Positions 47,088 to 59,681 are shown, counted from the first letter of the stretch. The stretch is 64,000 nt of DNA from Dichotomocladium elegans (GCA_025716815.1 JAIXMN010000018.1:124001-188000), one strand, 5' to 3'. Program-made: numbers and translations. The notes: generated by a model from the sequence alone, not told the origin.

Positions 47088-47940
47088 CTACCGATGTTTT
47101 TGTTGTTGCGTCTTTAATACGCTCATCTCTTTAGAGAGCTCTTGGCATGTGTTCGCAAGACCTCTGGCCATGTGGATATCGTTATTGGCGACGATTGTGT
47201 CTTGGAGTGTGGTTGTAACGGTCCGGATGCGTTGACGAGCGGTCTGAGCTGCGTTCAACGTGCGCTGCGCGTTTAGATTTGCCTCTCTTTTGTGAACCGC
47301 CCTTGCCAACTTGGACCGGCTCTTCCCCCGCGTGTAAGCATATCCATTCTCAATGAGAGTCATCTTGGCGCGCTGAAGTAACTCTGCCCTGCGTTGCGCT
47401 AGATCAGGCTCCGCTGCTACCAATTGAACGGCAGCCTCATTCATGGCCGCTTCGTACCGACTCAAGGGCCGTTTTCGGGGCCGTTTTTGGTCACTGGCTC
47501 CGTATATAATACCTTGAGGAAGCAACGGCGGCGGGTTGTTATTGTTGTTGGCGGTGGTGGTGGTTGTAGCTGCTGTTGCGTCCTTCAATTGTTGTAGATG
47601 CGACCCCACCCGGTGGAAGTGGGGTAAACAATTGTTGGTGTTATGTACACACATACAATATATATATATTATATATACGTGCACCAAACAGCTCACTTCT
47701 ACTTACAGGCTGTTGTGCCGTGTCAGAAGGGGCAGACCCGAGCTGTTTGAGTGCGCGTTTGAAGATAATAATATGGAAAGGTCGCATGCAAACCGCACTC
47801 AAAATGTCATTCAGCTCATTGTCATTGAACTCGACAAGATGTGACAGAGCGTCGGCATTGTTTGCACCTGCATTGAGAAATAGCTCGTAATATTGTGAGA
47901 GTTGTTGATGAGCCAGGAAGTCTCGAAGGCAAGGGAGCAT
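47088..47940 (-). CDS. Small SAM / NAB-NCD1-like protein
   Basis: Function unknown. Exons (minus) are 47940-47707 and 47582-47088, giving 242 aa. Residues ~5-70 (FLAHQQLSQYYELFLNAGAN, then NDNELNDILSAVCMRPFHII and FKRALKQL) fit the SAM-like fold and closely resemble the spacing of the NAB conserved region 1 of metazoan EGR co-repressors. Then comes a Thr/Asn/Pro-rich linker (TTTTANNNNNPPPLLP) and a basic, helical C-terminal ~130 residues (RGKSRSKLARAVHKREANLN) that may bind nucleic acid or self-associate. The intron (47706-47583) contains a (TA)n tract; its acceptor TTGAAG is the only AG downstream of that tract that keeps frame. Confidence 0.65.
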
Positions 47941-48952
47941 GACGGGGAAAAGAGGGAGACGACTTGTTCGTCTGCCAGCGCCACAATTTGTTCTGATCCC
48001 TGCGCCACTGCGCTTTTTCTAAGACATGGACTACATTCGATCAATTCCAAGTTTCCGGCTCGGCTCGGCATAGCATGGCATGGTATAGCCTCGTCTGGCC
48101 TGGCCTGACCGGACCGGACCGGATGACCAGCCATAGCATTACCGCGTTTTACATACTCCTCTCTCGCGGATCCTTTCCGTCGCCGAAGCAGGGTACATAT
48201 GTCCTCTTCAAGTCGTTCAAATTTGTATCAAAGTCCAGTTCTATACTCGCACTCCTTTGTGAGAACATTTTACACTCCTTCCCCCCCCTCGCATCCTCTC
48301 AGTATCTACATATTTGGTTTGATGTCATGTACCTTGGCCCGCCTATGCACGTTCGCCGACGTTTACCAGCTTGATCACAGATCCTGGACTCTTGTCCGGA
48401 TCCCTCAAGCGTAGTTGACCGGGTCTCAGTTACAAGCAAGATCTTGATGTTAACTTCTGTGCCCAATAATTCCTCGAATTCTTGATAAAATGCTATGCTG
48501 GATCCGCACAGTGTTTGCCCGTCTTCCCGCAATCCTGCCGAATGATCCAAGATTTTTCGAGCATAGCTCTTCAGGAGTTCGGAGGAAGGAGACAGGTGGG
48601 GGGGGGTTAAGATTGGTTAGAATAATTTCAAAGCGCGGATCCTTTCCGGGCAATTGTCCTATTCCAGGCAGGTATAAAAAAGGGGCGGAAGGGTTAGCAC
48701 ATAAATCCTTTCTTCAAGCATGCATCTGATGTAACAAAAGGTCGTCACTGACATTTCAAAGTGAACACAAATTACGTACATGCGTCAAGCACTGACTGCG
48801 GCAAGACAGACAGACGGAGAGAAAGAAAGAAAGAGGGCTTTCTTGGTGTTTGAATGCATGACGAGCGCATGGGACATATGCTCAGATCAATCGGCCAAAA
48901 ATGAAAACGTGTGCACCTGCACGCAGGTACAAATATGCACGCACAGCCCTTT

Positions 48953-48956
<4 letters not shown>

Positions 48957-48995
<39 letters not shown>
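48957..48995 (+). repeat. (TA)n microsatellite
   Basis: A perfect AT dinucleotide run of about 39 bp. Confidence 0.95.
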
Positions 48996-48997
<2 letters not shown>

Positions 48998-50620
48998 AGA
49001 ACGAGGTCATCCCTCCTTCCTTTGCGGATGCAAATAGCGACAGGGCTTAGCATATTTTTTGGGTAAAAAGAATGAGCTTTTGGGGGAGGGGGCTTGCTGG
49101 AAATGGGAATTTCTACATATTGCAAAAGGTGCGGTAATTTTTTCAGCGGCAATAGATGTCAGATGGGTTAGAGCGGCAAAAAGAGGTGCTAAGGAGCAGC
49201 AGAACTAATTAGTCTCTTCTCCATTTAGGTGACCCGAGAGAGTCACCCCTCCCCCCCTCCGGGAATTGGATCAAAATAGGCGGGCATTGATCACCCGAAA
49301 GATTGGGCTTCATTGGGCAGAACGGGGTACGCAGTAACGGTTGAAGGAGAGAGACCGGTATCCTTGCTCTTTTGCGGCAGTTGCGATATGATGGTAAGCT
49401 GCGAACATGGATCATATTGCCAGAATTACAATGAGCTTGTGGCAGCAAAATGGGTGGAATACAATATAGCGCACGTAGCAACCCCCCCTCATTCACCCTC
49501 CTTGCTTTGAGACGCCACAGAATGGACGATACCGTACACTCAGCTGGTTGTAGGCACCGCAGTGCTCCGTACCACTATGATAACTATTGGGCAGCTTTGA
49601 CCGGGTGTCTCTTTTTATTGCTTGAGTCGTCCGTGAGTACATTGAGATATTCACTCGAGATCCAATGACTATTTCCAACCAAATACAACAGAAAACGGGA
49701 TTATTGATCATAATGTTGCAGGTCAAAGTTGTTTATTTTTTCTCAAAAATCGGCAAACGTAAGTTTTCATGGGATAAATATCGTTTCATCCTCTGGAAAG
49801 TATTGTCTTAATTAAAACAAAGAAACAGCACTGTTTTCTCCTACTTTATCAGGGCAAATCAGCACTGACCAGGGGACCTGTTTTTTTTTATTGTTTGTTT
49901 TCCCTTTCTCATCCTCCAGAAAGTAAGCTTGAGGATTTTCCTTTGTTTTATCCTCCTACCGTTCGGATGCGTGGCTGTCTATTCACACTTCTCGCAACTA
50001 GTGAGAGTGAGGATCTTCCAATATCTAGTTACAACAAGTTATAGGCCACGTAGAGAAGAATGAAGCTTGCACTATGTATACAGAAACTGAGTCTTGTCGT
50101 CCCTCTTTTTTTTTTTAGACTTTTGCTTGTGTGATACCCGGGAGAATCGCATGTGGAGAGAGGGGAAGGGGAAATGTGTATGTATAGGATGATTAGTCCA
50201 TGTGACCTCTCTCACACGCATTGCTGCTAGGTGAAACAATAGTAGATCACAGGCATGAATGAATGATACTGCGTTATACACGTATTCGGGAGGGATGACC
50301 AAAAAATGCTCATTTATTCTATTACGGTACCACCGTTGCTTTTGTTATACTGTAAAATGTGCCATTTATATATCGTGAACCACGCTGTATAATGAAGCAT
50401 ACAAAGCAACCTTGTAAATAAGAGCGCAAAAAGGAGAAAAGATGGGGGAGGGGCATATAAGCATATTGAAAAGATGGTGGATCCCGCACCAGGCGATCTG
50501 GCATGAAGAAAGAGAGAAATATATGTATATACAAATAAATAAGAGAGATAAAAGCAAACATGCAAATAAGAAAAGAGATTAAAAAGTGATGCTGAAACAA
50601 GTGCGTGTGCGTATGTGGGC

Positions 50621-50647
<27 letters not shown>
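50621..50647 (+). repeat. (GT)n microsatellite
   Basis: A perfect GT dinucleotide run of about 27 bp. Confidence 0.95.
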
Positions 50648-50651
<4 letters not shown>

Positions 50652-50897
50652 GTGCGTTGGCGTAAAAAGTAAATGTAAGAAAAGCCGACGTGCGCACTCA
50701 ACGAAAAAGAAGCCCGCATATTCGCACATTTAGAAGCTCCAAGGAAAAAAAGAAAGAAAAGAAATACAGTGTTGGAATGCAACAAGGGGTGAAGGGGCTT
50801 CTTAGGACAGTGAAAGAAACAGTAATAATAGAGAAAACGAGCATTAGGGCGTCGGGCGCCAGTTGTATACGTAGAAAAAGGAAGCATCAAACACAAA

Positions 50898-51898
50898 TCA
50901 CTTGATCCGGATGGTGAAGGGAGTCCGTGAAGAAGGTGTGTAGGGATGGTAGCGATGGTGATGAGCGGAAGAGTGTCTCAACGCAGCATCAGCATCAGCA
51001 GCAGTAGTCGTTGTAGCGGTGGCAGTTGCGACAAGAGCAGGAGAGGGCGTTGGACCGCACCAGCGATGTTGCTGCTGCCGATGACGGGCATGAGGACGGT
51101 AGACAATGGGCGCAATGAGAGGAGGGGACGCACGGTGGAAAGTATGATCGGTCGGAGTAACTGGTGGACTGGGGGACCTATCGGCTTCGGAATCCTCATT
51201 TGTGGTGGTTGTCGTTGTCGGGGACGACGGGGATTTGCTATCAAGTCAGAGAGCATTTCGTCTATGAGTTTTTCTCTTCTTTTCTCGTCTTTTCTGGTAC
51301 TACCATTGACCAAAATATCGTTACCTATCCTGCTTCCAATGACAGCGCTGATGACGCGACAGGGTTGTTTTGCGAGTAAAGGATTTGCCACAATTAACAA
51401 TGTCGCAGACATATGGCCGTCGACCGGTGTGCGTGCGTCGGTGGCGCGCCAGTGACGATGACTGTGCAAAAGAATAAAGTTGATTAGCCGATATGCAAAC
51501 TCACACGTATCGACAACTCGGGTACATACGTCACTAAAGGATTTGCCACAGGCTTCAAACTCGCACACGTGAGGACGCTCACCAGTATGGGTGCGATAAT
51601 GGACCGTTAAAGCTGAACGTTGGATGAATTGCTTTGTGCATCCGTTCCACTCACAGTGGTAGGGTCGTTCGCCCGTGTGAATACGATGATGACGAGATAG
51701 GTCTGAGCGCCTGGAGAAAGGTTTGCGGCAGAACTCAAACGAGCAGGTGTACTGCTTATCGACATGAGCCATGGCGGCGGTGGTGGTAATAGCATCAGCA
51801 GCATCAGCAGAAGCAGTGTTGGTGGTGGTAATAGTAGCAGCTGTGAGTGGGGAAGAAGAGTGGTCGATATCTTGGTTGAGTAAATTGCGGATATCCAT
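50898..51898 (-). CDS. C2H2 transcription factor with four zinc fingers
   Basis: Sequence-specific DNA-binding protein, presumably nuclear. Exons (minus) are 51898-51530, 51461-51325 and 51237-50898, giving 281 aa. Four tandem C-x4-C-x12-H-x3-H fingers occupy about residues 50-168. Their helices read [39 protein letters not shown] and [13 protein letters not shown], with TGERP/TGRRP linkers. The N-terminus is Thr/Ala-rich. The C-terminal ~110 residues are Thr/Ser/Pro/His-rich ([20 protein letters not shown]). Splicing is supported because both introns fall inside finger sequence and joining them completes fingers 3 and 4. The unspliced frame runs on and would end in a spurious Leu-rich tail. 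The target is unknown. Confidence 0.88.
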
Positions 51899-54800
51899 TT
51901 TGCAAAAAAAAAAAAAAAAAAAGAAATTGGGCGAAAAAAAGAGTGAGACAATGATCGTTGTTCCGTTTTATATAAGCGTATCCAGGCGTAAGGAAAGGGA
52001 TGAGGGCCGGGGTGGGGGGTTGGGGGGTGGGGAAGGCGGGGAGGCAGGGATGCTTTGGGGGGTGGGTGGAGGTTGGGTGGAGCTCACGGGTTTGCCTTGT
52101 TGTTGAACAAGCGGGGTGGCACAGAGTGACATGCCTTCCCTTCCTGACAATTGCGGTTTGCTATTCTCCCTACGGCTACCACCCTCGATTTCTTTATGTT
52201 CATATTCTCTCCTTCTTCCGTATACCCCTCTACTCTTACATCAAGCTAAGGGCTGTGCACACAAAAGAATTGAATGTGCGCACATCACCTCCTTCTTTCT
52301 TTCTTTCTTTCTTTCTTCCCTATGTGAGAAGTGGGGAGGGGGATTCATATTTCCCTCAGACTTCCCTCTTTGCAAATCCCCTACATTTTCGTACACAGAC
52401 GGAACGCCGATCGGAACGCAATCCTATATTACAAAATAAAAATGTCCTTGCCACGTTTCTTCTGCGGACTGTCGCTCTCGCTCTCACTCTCACTCTCACT
52501 CTATGCCGTTGCGTCCCTCTCGCTTCGGCTCGGCTGGCCATGAATCTTAATGGCGTCGTACAACAGTTCGCGGCCTTTCTAAATGAGGAGGATCACGGCA
52601 GTCAATCATTAGCGACGACGATAAATATTCTTTTTATTTCGATGTTGGAATCAGCTCAAGGAGCATATGAAAGAGGGAGGTTAAAGGGTAAAGATAAGAA
52701 TAAAAGGAGACGTCCCGTGGTGTGGGTGTTAGAAGGAGGTGCGTTTTGGTAAAGAGAGTAAATGGGGTAGAGGAGAGGGAGAGGAGAGGAGAAATGAGGA
52801 GAGGAGAGGAGAGGGAGAGAAAGGAAGAAATAAGAAGTACAGAATAGCGAAGGCCTAAGTGGAGAGGATCCGTGTAGATGGGGGAGAAGGCACGAGCCAC
52901 TGTAGTATCTGAGAAGATTCATCTTGCTACTGCGGGTTTTATGTGATCTTAAGATAAACTGTAGGAGACTATGCGCATAGAGTAGACATCACGCACATGC
53001 ACACATTTGGTTGCATACATGTAGGTGTACCTACACTATTACAATAAGGACCGGGGCTGGGAGTGGAGGGCAGGGGTGGAAAGGGCCATGCTCAACTCAA
53101 GGGTCGCACAGGGGGTGTGCTTTTGTGTCTTTTTGTGTGTTACCGGGTTGATCTCGTATCACCTTGGCAGCGGTTTTCTTTGGTTCTCCCGGTCTCTGCA
53201 ACCCATCATCGCTCTTTCTTTTGAGATTGCATTAAGAAACTACCAGCGCCCTCCGCTCTTTAATAAAAATGACGGGTTATTTTAAATCCACAACCATGCG
53301 CAAACTTGCACGAGAACAAGAGCCACCTGTGTTTTACTCCATTCGAATAAAAAGGCAAGAACGCGTGTTACCTTAAAATGCGCACTGTGATTGGTACATT
53401 TTCTTTGCGTCACATCTTTCTTTTTCTCCATCATGCAGTGCTTTGGACACAACCGGCACACAGACGCCTTTTTCCCTTTTATGACCAATCTATCCGCCCC
53501 ACCCTTGTTCCCCTCCCCTCTCTCTTACTTTGACTGAGTTTCATATCCGCATGGCAAAGAAAAAAAGAATGACGTTATGTGCTTGACCACTGTCGCCTGA
53601 TTGCCTGCGTTATTCGGCATGCCATTTGCTTTCCTAGCCTATTTTAGCCTTACATACCGCTTCCCATTTGTTTTTATCCCAACTAGCAAAAAAGCCTTTT
53701 TTCTCTCTTCTTTATACTGGGAAACAATGAAATCCCATTGCTCCTGTAGATTTTGTCACGCGATGTGTCGTACAGCCGATTTGCGCTAAGCCTCATTGTT
53801 GTCATAGTTCCAAATTGAACTGGAAATTTGTTGCGCACAGGGCCTTGTATTCCCATTTCAGTTCGGCTGATTGCATCACGGGGGTGGGCATTTACTCATA
53901 CCACATGCGCGCCAAAAAGAAAGGAAAAAAAGAGGAGGAGGGGGGAGAATAGCTTCCAAGACGAGACGAGGTAATGTATTTTGCCTTTATATATACAAGA
54001 TAAATCCAACGTTACTGCAAAGCAAATAAATCGTATAAAACCATATAAAGTTGTCGTGTCAATAGGTAAAAAAAGTTGGATTAAAGTTTTGTTCGTCAAT
54101 AGAAAATTTGTATCATAGCCTTACTCTACAAACTTCACTTCCGCCCTCATCCATGGGTTTCGCCAGATACATGGCGAAGATAATCAATCACGGAAAATAG
54201 CCAGGGAGGGGGTAGGGAAGCAGCGGCAGAAGACCGCAACAAGAGATCTATCAGTAGGAAGAACACCAAAAAAGCCAAATAAAAGTCTCTGCACTACAGA
54301 CGCACAGCCCTGCCCGCTATCGTTTGATATTCTCTTGCACGAGTCATCGGATACCTCTATACTGCTATAAAACAAGCTAGTGTTATAATGGTCGGCCCAG
54401 GTATTGAATGAAGAGGGGAATAAGGTGATAATTATGACGGCATATACACTGTGAGGGTGGGGGAAACCAAATCCACTACTGCTCTTGACGGCTGACCGAA
54501 GCTGCTCAATAGAATCAGATTTAGGTGACTACTGATGGAAAATGGGAGCCCGTTGATGTTTTTACGACTCGAGCATATCGCGCGAGACACCCGTAGCACT
54601 ATAACAACCTTCTCACCTTGGTTCTGTATACATCTCTTAACAATGCTCACAGCGCCTTTTTTTCGTAGCTTACTGCCCGTCCCAGCGCTGAAAGAATAGG
54701 TATTTCTAGCTGCTCTTTGAATTGTCTGATTTCTTTTACTTCAATTTGCTTGTATATACATTGTATGTATATATATATGTGTATGTTGCTGCGTTTCATC

Positions 54801-55119
54801 AAAACGCCTGTATCCATTCTCTTTGGGTATGCGCAGTAACCAGCAGCAAACTCAGAGGCTACTCGTATTATATAGATGGACGGCACATGTTTTCTCTCCA
54901 GGAACTATCGGCTCAACAAGGACTGAGTCGTGTCCAGCTTTGTAAATCGCTCATTTCGAAATGCATATATATGGAATTAAAACATTAAAAAAAGATGGCA
55001 TGTTTTTATATAGAGATGGATGTATTCATCGGAGCAAGCGAGCCTCTATTTATCAAACCTGCGACTTTTCCGGATTAGCCGTGCGCAGGTATTGTAAAGC
55101 TGGATTTGTCTATTTTGAT
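51899..55119. other. Intergenic, 3.2 kb, simple-sequence rich
   Basis: Upstream of the zinc-finger gene. It has a poly-A run (51903-51922), a strongly G-rich stretch (52008-52080), (CTTT)n (52291-52317), (CTCTCA)n (52471-52502) and a GAGAGG-type purine tract (52768-52832). The longest open frame (52000-52752) runs through these tracts and is not credible. 53000-55119 holds nothing recognisable. Confidence 0.5.
52008..52080 (+). promoter_or_regulatory. G-rich promoter-proximal tract
   Basis: Many runs of four to six G occur within about 70 bp, 110-180 bp upstream of the zinc-finger gene start, whose own strand carries the C-rich complement. It could form a G-quadruplex in the promoter or leader, which is inference. 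Confidence 0.4.
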
Positions 55120-57981
55120 TTACTGTCCGGAGCTGCCGTATTTGCCCTTCCACACCTCCTCCATCTTCTCATCGATTCTCGAGAATAGGTACGCTGCTCC
55201 ATTGAGTTTGTGACCTGCCAAAAGATCGCAAGTAAACGAGTCAGGAATGTTTCTCAGTGGCGCATTGATCTGGCGGGAAATGCTCTCAGAGGTTGCTGGC
55301 ATGAAAGGATAGATAAGAGCAGAAAGCAGATAAACAAGATTGATTGCCGCGTTCACCACCGCATCGCATTTGCCACGCTGTTCAGTGAAGAGCGCATTGC
55401 TGACATTTGAATCTTGAAGGTATTGATTGCCGCGCGCAGAGATTGCCATAGCAAGTGCCAGGCCGTGACGCAGCTTCACACCTTCCATGGCTTCGACATA
55501 CTGCCCAAGTAGCTCGTTGACATCCTTGATCAGCGCCATTTCTGATTCACCTGAAAGATCTGCCTCGGGGATCACACCGCCATATTTTGCAATTGCGAAC
55601 TTGATGATGCGATTGACGAAGTTTCCAAGGTTGTTGAGCAATTCGCTGTTGTTCTTGGTAATAAACTCATTCCACGTGAACATCGAGTCGCTTGTCTCGG
55701 GGCGCGACGAAAGAAGATAGTAGCGCCATACAGATGGTGGGATTCCAGTCTCCTCTGCGTTCGTGCCAAACACACCAATGTTGCGAGACTTGCTGAACTT
55801 TCCTCCTTCATAGTTCAAGTATTCGCATGTGTTAATGTGATGCACCATCGTCCAGTTATCTCTCGACGCAAGCTGAGAGCCGGGGAACACGACAGAATGG
55901 AAAGGCACATTGTCCTTGCCCATAAACTGGTATAGCTTCACATTCTCAGGGTTCTTCCACCATTTCTCCCATTCGTCCGTGTAGTTGGCGGTGATACTGG
56001 GATAACCGATGCATGCATCGAACCACACGTAGAACACCTTGTTCTCAAAACCCTTAAGAGGCACAGGGGTACCCCATTTGAGATCACGGGTAATGCAGCG
56101 AGGTTTCAGTCCTTCCTTCAACCAAGATTGCGTGATGTGGATACCGTTTGCAGACCACTTGCCTGTTGTCTTTGTCAGTATCTTCCTGTTTTGATTATCC
56201 TGCATTTCCCGCCTGCCTTACCCCCAGCATTAACTCGCTCATTAAAAGCTTCAATTTCAGGTTGAAGCCGATCGAGATCCAAGAAGATGTGAGATGAGTC
56301 TTTCGTAATAGGGCGAGTGCCATCCAGTTTGCATCGAGGCTCTTCAAGCTCAGTGGCGTTCAAGAGACGTCCGCATGCATCGCACTGATCGCCACGGGCA
56401 TCCTGTCATACATGTTCACTCATTAGGTCCGCTCCCAGAAATATCCACATTGGCTTTTAGTCAACCTACGTGATACTTGCAGTTGGGACAAACTCCCTCA
56501 ACATAGCGGTCAGCCAAGAATCTAGCAATTATTTCAGTTGACCGTACACATTTTCCATCGCTGCCAAATACCTCTGGCACTTTTCACAAAACAGCTGGGT
56601 CATGGTGGCCTGGCTCGTGAAACCATTGGCATGCACCTGATTGAAGATTTCCTGTGTAATTTTCGTCTGCTTCGGCGTTGTTGTACGACCGAAATAGTCA
56701 AACGCCAAATCGAACCACTCGTAGACTTTGCGATGAATCGCGTTGTACTTGTCGCAGAGCTCCTGGCAAGTTACTTTCTCCTCCAATGCCTTGGTTTCTG
56801 TAGCAGTTCCATACTCATCTGTACCGCAGATCAGAAGAGTATTGTAACCACGGGCACGGCAGTATCTAATTAAAAACAATTCAATTCATCATTCCCAAAC
56901 CATCACTTTTGTACCTTACCTAGCCCAGCAATCTGCACTCAGCGTTGAGCCGATGATATTGCCCAAATGAGGAATGTTGTTGACGTATGGCAGCGCAGAT
57001 GTGATAAGAATGTTCCGTTCACCATCCTTGGGAAGACTAAAAGACCGCTTGTCAGCAGGTTACAGAGATCACGCCGTCCAATCAAAAATTTACATCTTGG
57101 TCTTGCCATCGGGCGTCTTGAGGAACTGTTTGACGTTCAACTTTTGCGTGGCCGGGTTTAGTTCGGCCAATGTCGCCTGCTTAGCACCGCCGGCAGAACC
57201 CTTCTTATCACCAGCCAGCTTCTTCTTCGCAGCATTCGAAATCTGCAGCAAAAGCACACAGATTCGACTTAGCAAGGCTCCAATAGGAAAAGGTATCTCA
57301 TGTGTGATTCAGGGCATATCATTGTACCTGTTTATCAATTACTTGGAGAGCAGCGGTAACCGATGGTGTCTTGGAAATAGCAGTGAACCATTTTTTCAAG
57401 GCAGGATATTTATCAAGATCAGTAGAAGACAGCAGGGCTTCGTATAAGGTACCGAAAAAGACGACATCTACTACTCCGAGCTTGCCGTTCTTGAGGAGTG
57501 CCGAAAGTAAAAAAACGCGTCGTGAGTTTTATCGCCACGCAATATTGTATATTCTCCTGCGACAGAACTTTACCGAACTGATGATTTTGCCGTCGTACTT
57601 ATTAAGAAGAGCTTCAGCGACCGCGAACGAATTATGAGGCTCCTTTTGAAGAATGTAGCGAGACAAAACATTGTCCTTTTCAATCGCTGTACTCTGAGCA
57701 AGGGCCAAGTCAGAGCCGTCAAATGACATGGCGTCGAGGATATACCTATCTCAATCGATATGTTGAGCAAGGCATAGAACAGAAAATGCATGGATGTATG
57801 GGACTCACTTGACGGCCACGTTAGCATCAACGATGGGAACGCCAGAGCCAATATCCAAAGCAACATCACCCGCAGTCTGCTCGAAGCTGATGCCAGCCAC
57901 CTTGGCAGCAAGAACGATCTTGAGCGCACTGGCGAATGGCTTGGTTTGTGGTGTTAATTTTGGGAGGGAGATCTTAACCAT
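55120..57981 (-). CDS. MES1: Cytosolic methionyl-tRNA synthetase
   Basis: Class I aminoacyl-tRNA synthetase charging tRNA-Met. Exons (minus) are 57981-57809, 57745-57574, 57489-57328, 57242-57094, 57036-56920, 56865-56572, 56521-56470, 56402-56222 and 56162-55120, giving 780 aa. The N-terminal ~170 residues are a GST-like domain ([17 protein letters not shown], then [20 protein letters not shown]), which in yeast binds Arc1. The catalytic core has the HIGH-type motif [28 protein letters not shown], zinc knuckle cysteines ([20 protein letters not shown], then CDACG) and the KMSKS-type FSKSRN. The anticodon-binding domain follows. There is no C-terminal EMAPII-like domain. The 59-nt intron 56221-56163 has a perfect TACTGAC branch. 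Confidence 0.96.
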
Positions 57982-58272
57982 TTCGAAAGTGCTGGCGGAA
58001 AGAGAAAAAAGTTGACAGCAAGGGACCTGGGGGAGGTAAAGAGTGAGGGCAACAGATAAAAAGTACCGGGTAGATGATGAGGGATCGCTTTTTGTCTATT
58101 TCCAAGCCACCCCTTACGATGGGCTTGGTTACCTTTACACTTCGTAGTCTATATGACTCACTGGTTTTGCCCGCAAACAGAAGCTGGCGAACAATTGAGC
58201 ATGATAACTAGCACTTATTCTATTTTTATTGATGCTTGTATACGGCAGGATTTCTTTTTCTTTTATATAACT
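57982..58272. other. Intergenic between MetRS and NDUFA2
   Basis: MetRS promoter and NDUFA2 3' region. Nothing else is seen. Confidence 0.4.
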
Positions 58273-58723
58273 CTAAGTGGATTTGACGAGTTGTTCAAGC
58301 AGCTTTCCTACGTCCTGGGTCGAAGCGTTCTGAAGAGTGACCTTGCGCTCAACGCCCTTATCTACAAAAAGGTTTGACAAATTAGCAAACAACGATTTAC
58401 TGGATTACGAGCTTAATTACCGAAACGAGCAAAAACACGAGCTTCGGCACCACTGGCTTCGCGAATGAGAATCGGAAGCTCGGGATTAGCCTTCTTGATG
58501 GCAGCATAGTTCTGGCCAACGAACTCTCTAGAAGCAGGTATGAAGCAACACCGCAGTCAAATACAACTTTGCTTAGTAGTTTGATCAAGACATTGTCGTT
58601 GTGTCCCTCTATCTCATTTGTCCACTCAACTCACCGAAGTCCATTGCTGGCAGGGGAAGTTTGGCAGAAATGGATACGGAGCTCCTTAAGACCCTTGCTC
58701 AATGACGACTTGAGTGCTGACAT
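58273..58723 (-). CDS. NDUFA2: Complex I accessory subunit NDUFA2 (B8)
   Basis: Thioredoxin-fold accessory subunit of mitochondrial NADH:ubiquinone oxidoreductase (L51/S25/CI-B8 family). Exons (minus) are 58723-58635, 58527-58421 and 58361-58273, giving 94 aa, the usual size. It shows LKELRIHFCQTSPASNGLR, then FVGQNYAAIKKANPELPILI and REASGAEARVFARFDKGVER, the standard family order. The start codon is the ATG at 58723; the frame is open further upstream, but that extension is Pro-rich and not conserved in kind. It is divergent from the mtRF-R-like gene, 214 bp between starts, suggesting a shared mitochondrial-biogenesis promoter. Confidence 0.93.
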
Positions 58724-58937
58724 TATGTGTTTTTTTAACGAAAAGAGGGTCGACGTGTACGACACACACAAAATAGGTCTATCTGTCGTGAGCGGGATGG
58801 GAGGAGGGGGGGTCGCAGAGGACAAGAAACGTCACACCCGTTGAGAAGCTCAGCCAATCGTGCCCAGTGCTCCTCCCTCCCCCCTTCCCGTCCTTACCAT
58901 TTTTCTTTGAACCTGTCACCACGCCTTCGAATCCTAG

Positions 58938-59638
58938 ATGCACTCATGCCTTTTATTATTCACACGCACACTACCAACGCGTGGCATTACTTCTTCTTTT
59001 TCCCATTTCACAGGGCTACGAGCATTGTCAACAACAGTGCCACCCCCGTCAGCAACAGCGAGGCCTGAAAGAAAAGAGCGCCAAAAAATTGTCCTCGAAG
59101 ACAAGGATCTCGTTGAGAAATTCATTAAAGGATCAGGTCCGGGGGGTCAGGCAATCAACAAACGCGTCAGCTGCGTGGAGCTAAAGCATATTCCAACGGG
59201 TATCATGGTTCAGGTTAAGAGAAAATGGACTTGAGCGGCTCAAAACTCTGCACATCCACGTCTCACACTCTTCTTCCTGTGAAAAACTTACTTTGGATAT
59301 CCACCACTCCTCTCCTTCTCTCTTTCTCTCTGTCTCTGTTTCTGTGTGTGTATGTGTATCTACGTGTGATACGCGCGCCTCTCTATCTGCTGCGGTTTGG
59401 TTGGTTCATACATTCATGAACACAGTGCCAACAGACTCGGTCGCTTGAACAGAACAGAGGTATTGCGCGCAAACTGCTCAAAGAGAAGCTGGATGATTAC
59501 ATCAATGGTGAAATGAGCAAGAGTTCCAAGCGAGCTGCAAAGATACAAAAGTCAAAAGCGCGCAAGGCAAGACGAGCACGGCAGAAATATGGACCAAAGG
59601 ACGAGTCGGAACTAGTAAAAGATGAAAAGGAGCCATGA
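58938..59638 (+). CDS. Mitochondrial release-factor-like GGQ protein (MTRFR/C12orf65 type)
   Basis: Codon-independent release factor homologue predicted to act on stalled mitochondrial ribosomes. Exons are 58938-59213 and 59426-59638, giving 162 aa. The N-terminus is a basic, hydroxylated presequence (LFTRTLPTRGITSSF). The catalytic GGQ loop is KGSGPGGQAINKR, followed by CQQTRSLEQNRGIARKLL and a Lys/Arg-rich tail (SKRAAKIQKSKARKARRARQ) typical of this subfamily. No codon-recognition domain is present. The intron (212 nt) holds a CT-rich tract. An AATAAA lies eight bases after the stop and the next gene's TATA box is about 30 bp further on. Confidence 0.93.
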
Positions 59639-59645
59639 AAGACGC

Positions 59646-59651
59646 AATAAA
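59646..59651 (+). terminator. Poly(A) signal of the mtRF-R-like gene
   Basis: AATAAA, eight bases downstream of the stop codon at 59638. Confidence 0.5.
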
Positions 59652-59681
59652 AGTCTGGTTGAAATGCAAACAGATGATCTG

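Larger units (their letters stand above)
47941..50897. other. Intergenic, 3 kb, microsatellite-rich
   Basis: No gene is recognised. It holds GGCCT/GACCG short direct repeats (48090-48124), a (TA)n tract (48957-48995) and a (GT)n tract (50621-50647). Short open frames through these simple repeats are artefacts. Confidence 0.5.

Noticed and set aside
50978..51300. Leu-rich C-terminal tail in the unspliced zinc-finger frame
   Set aside because: Using the intron 51324-51238 gives a Ser/Thr/Pro-rich tail in another frame and completes finger 4; the Leu-rich reading is a frame shadow of the same DNA.
52000..52752. 250-codon plus-strand open frame
   Set aside because: It runs through G-rich, CTTT and CTCTCA simple repeats and shows no domain.
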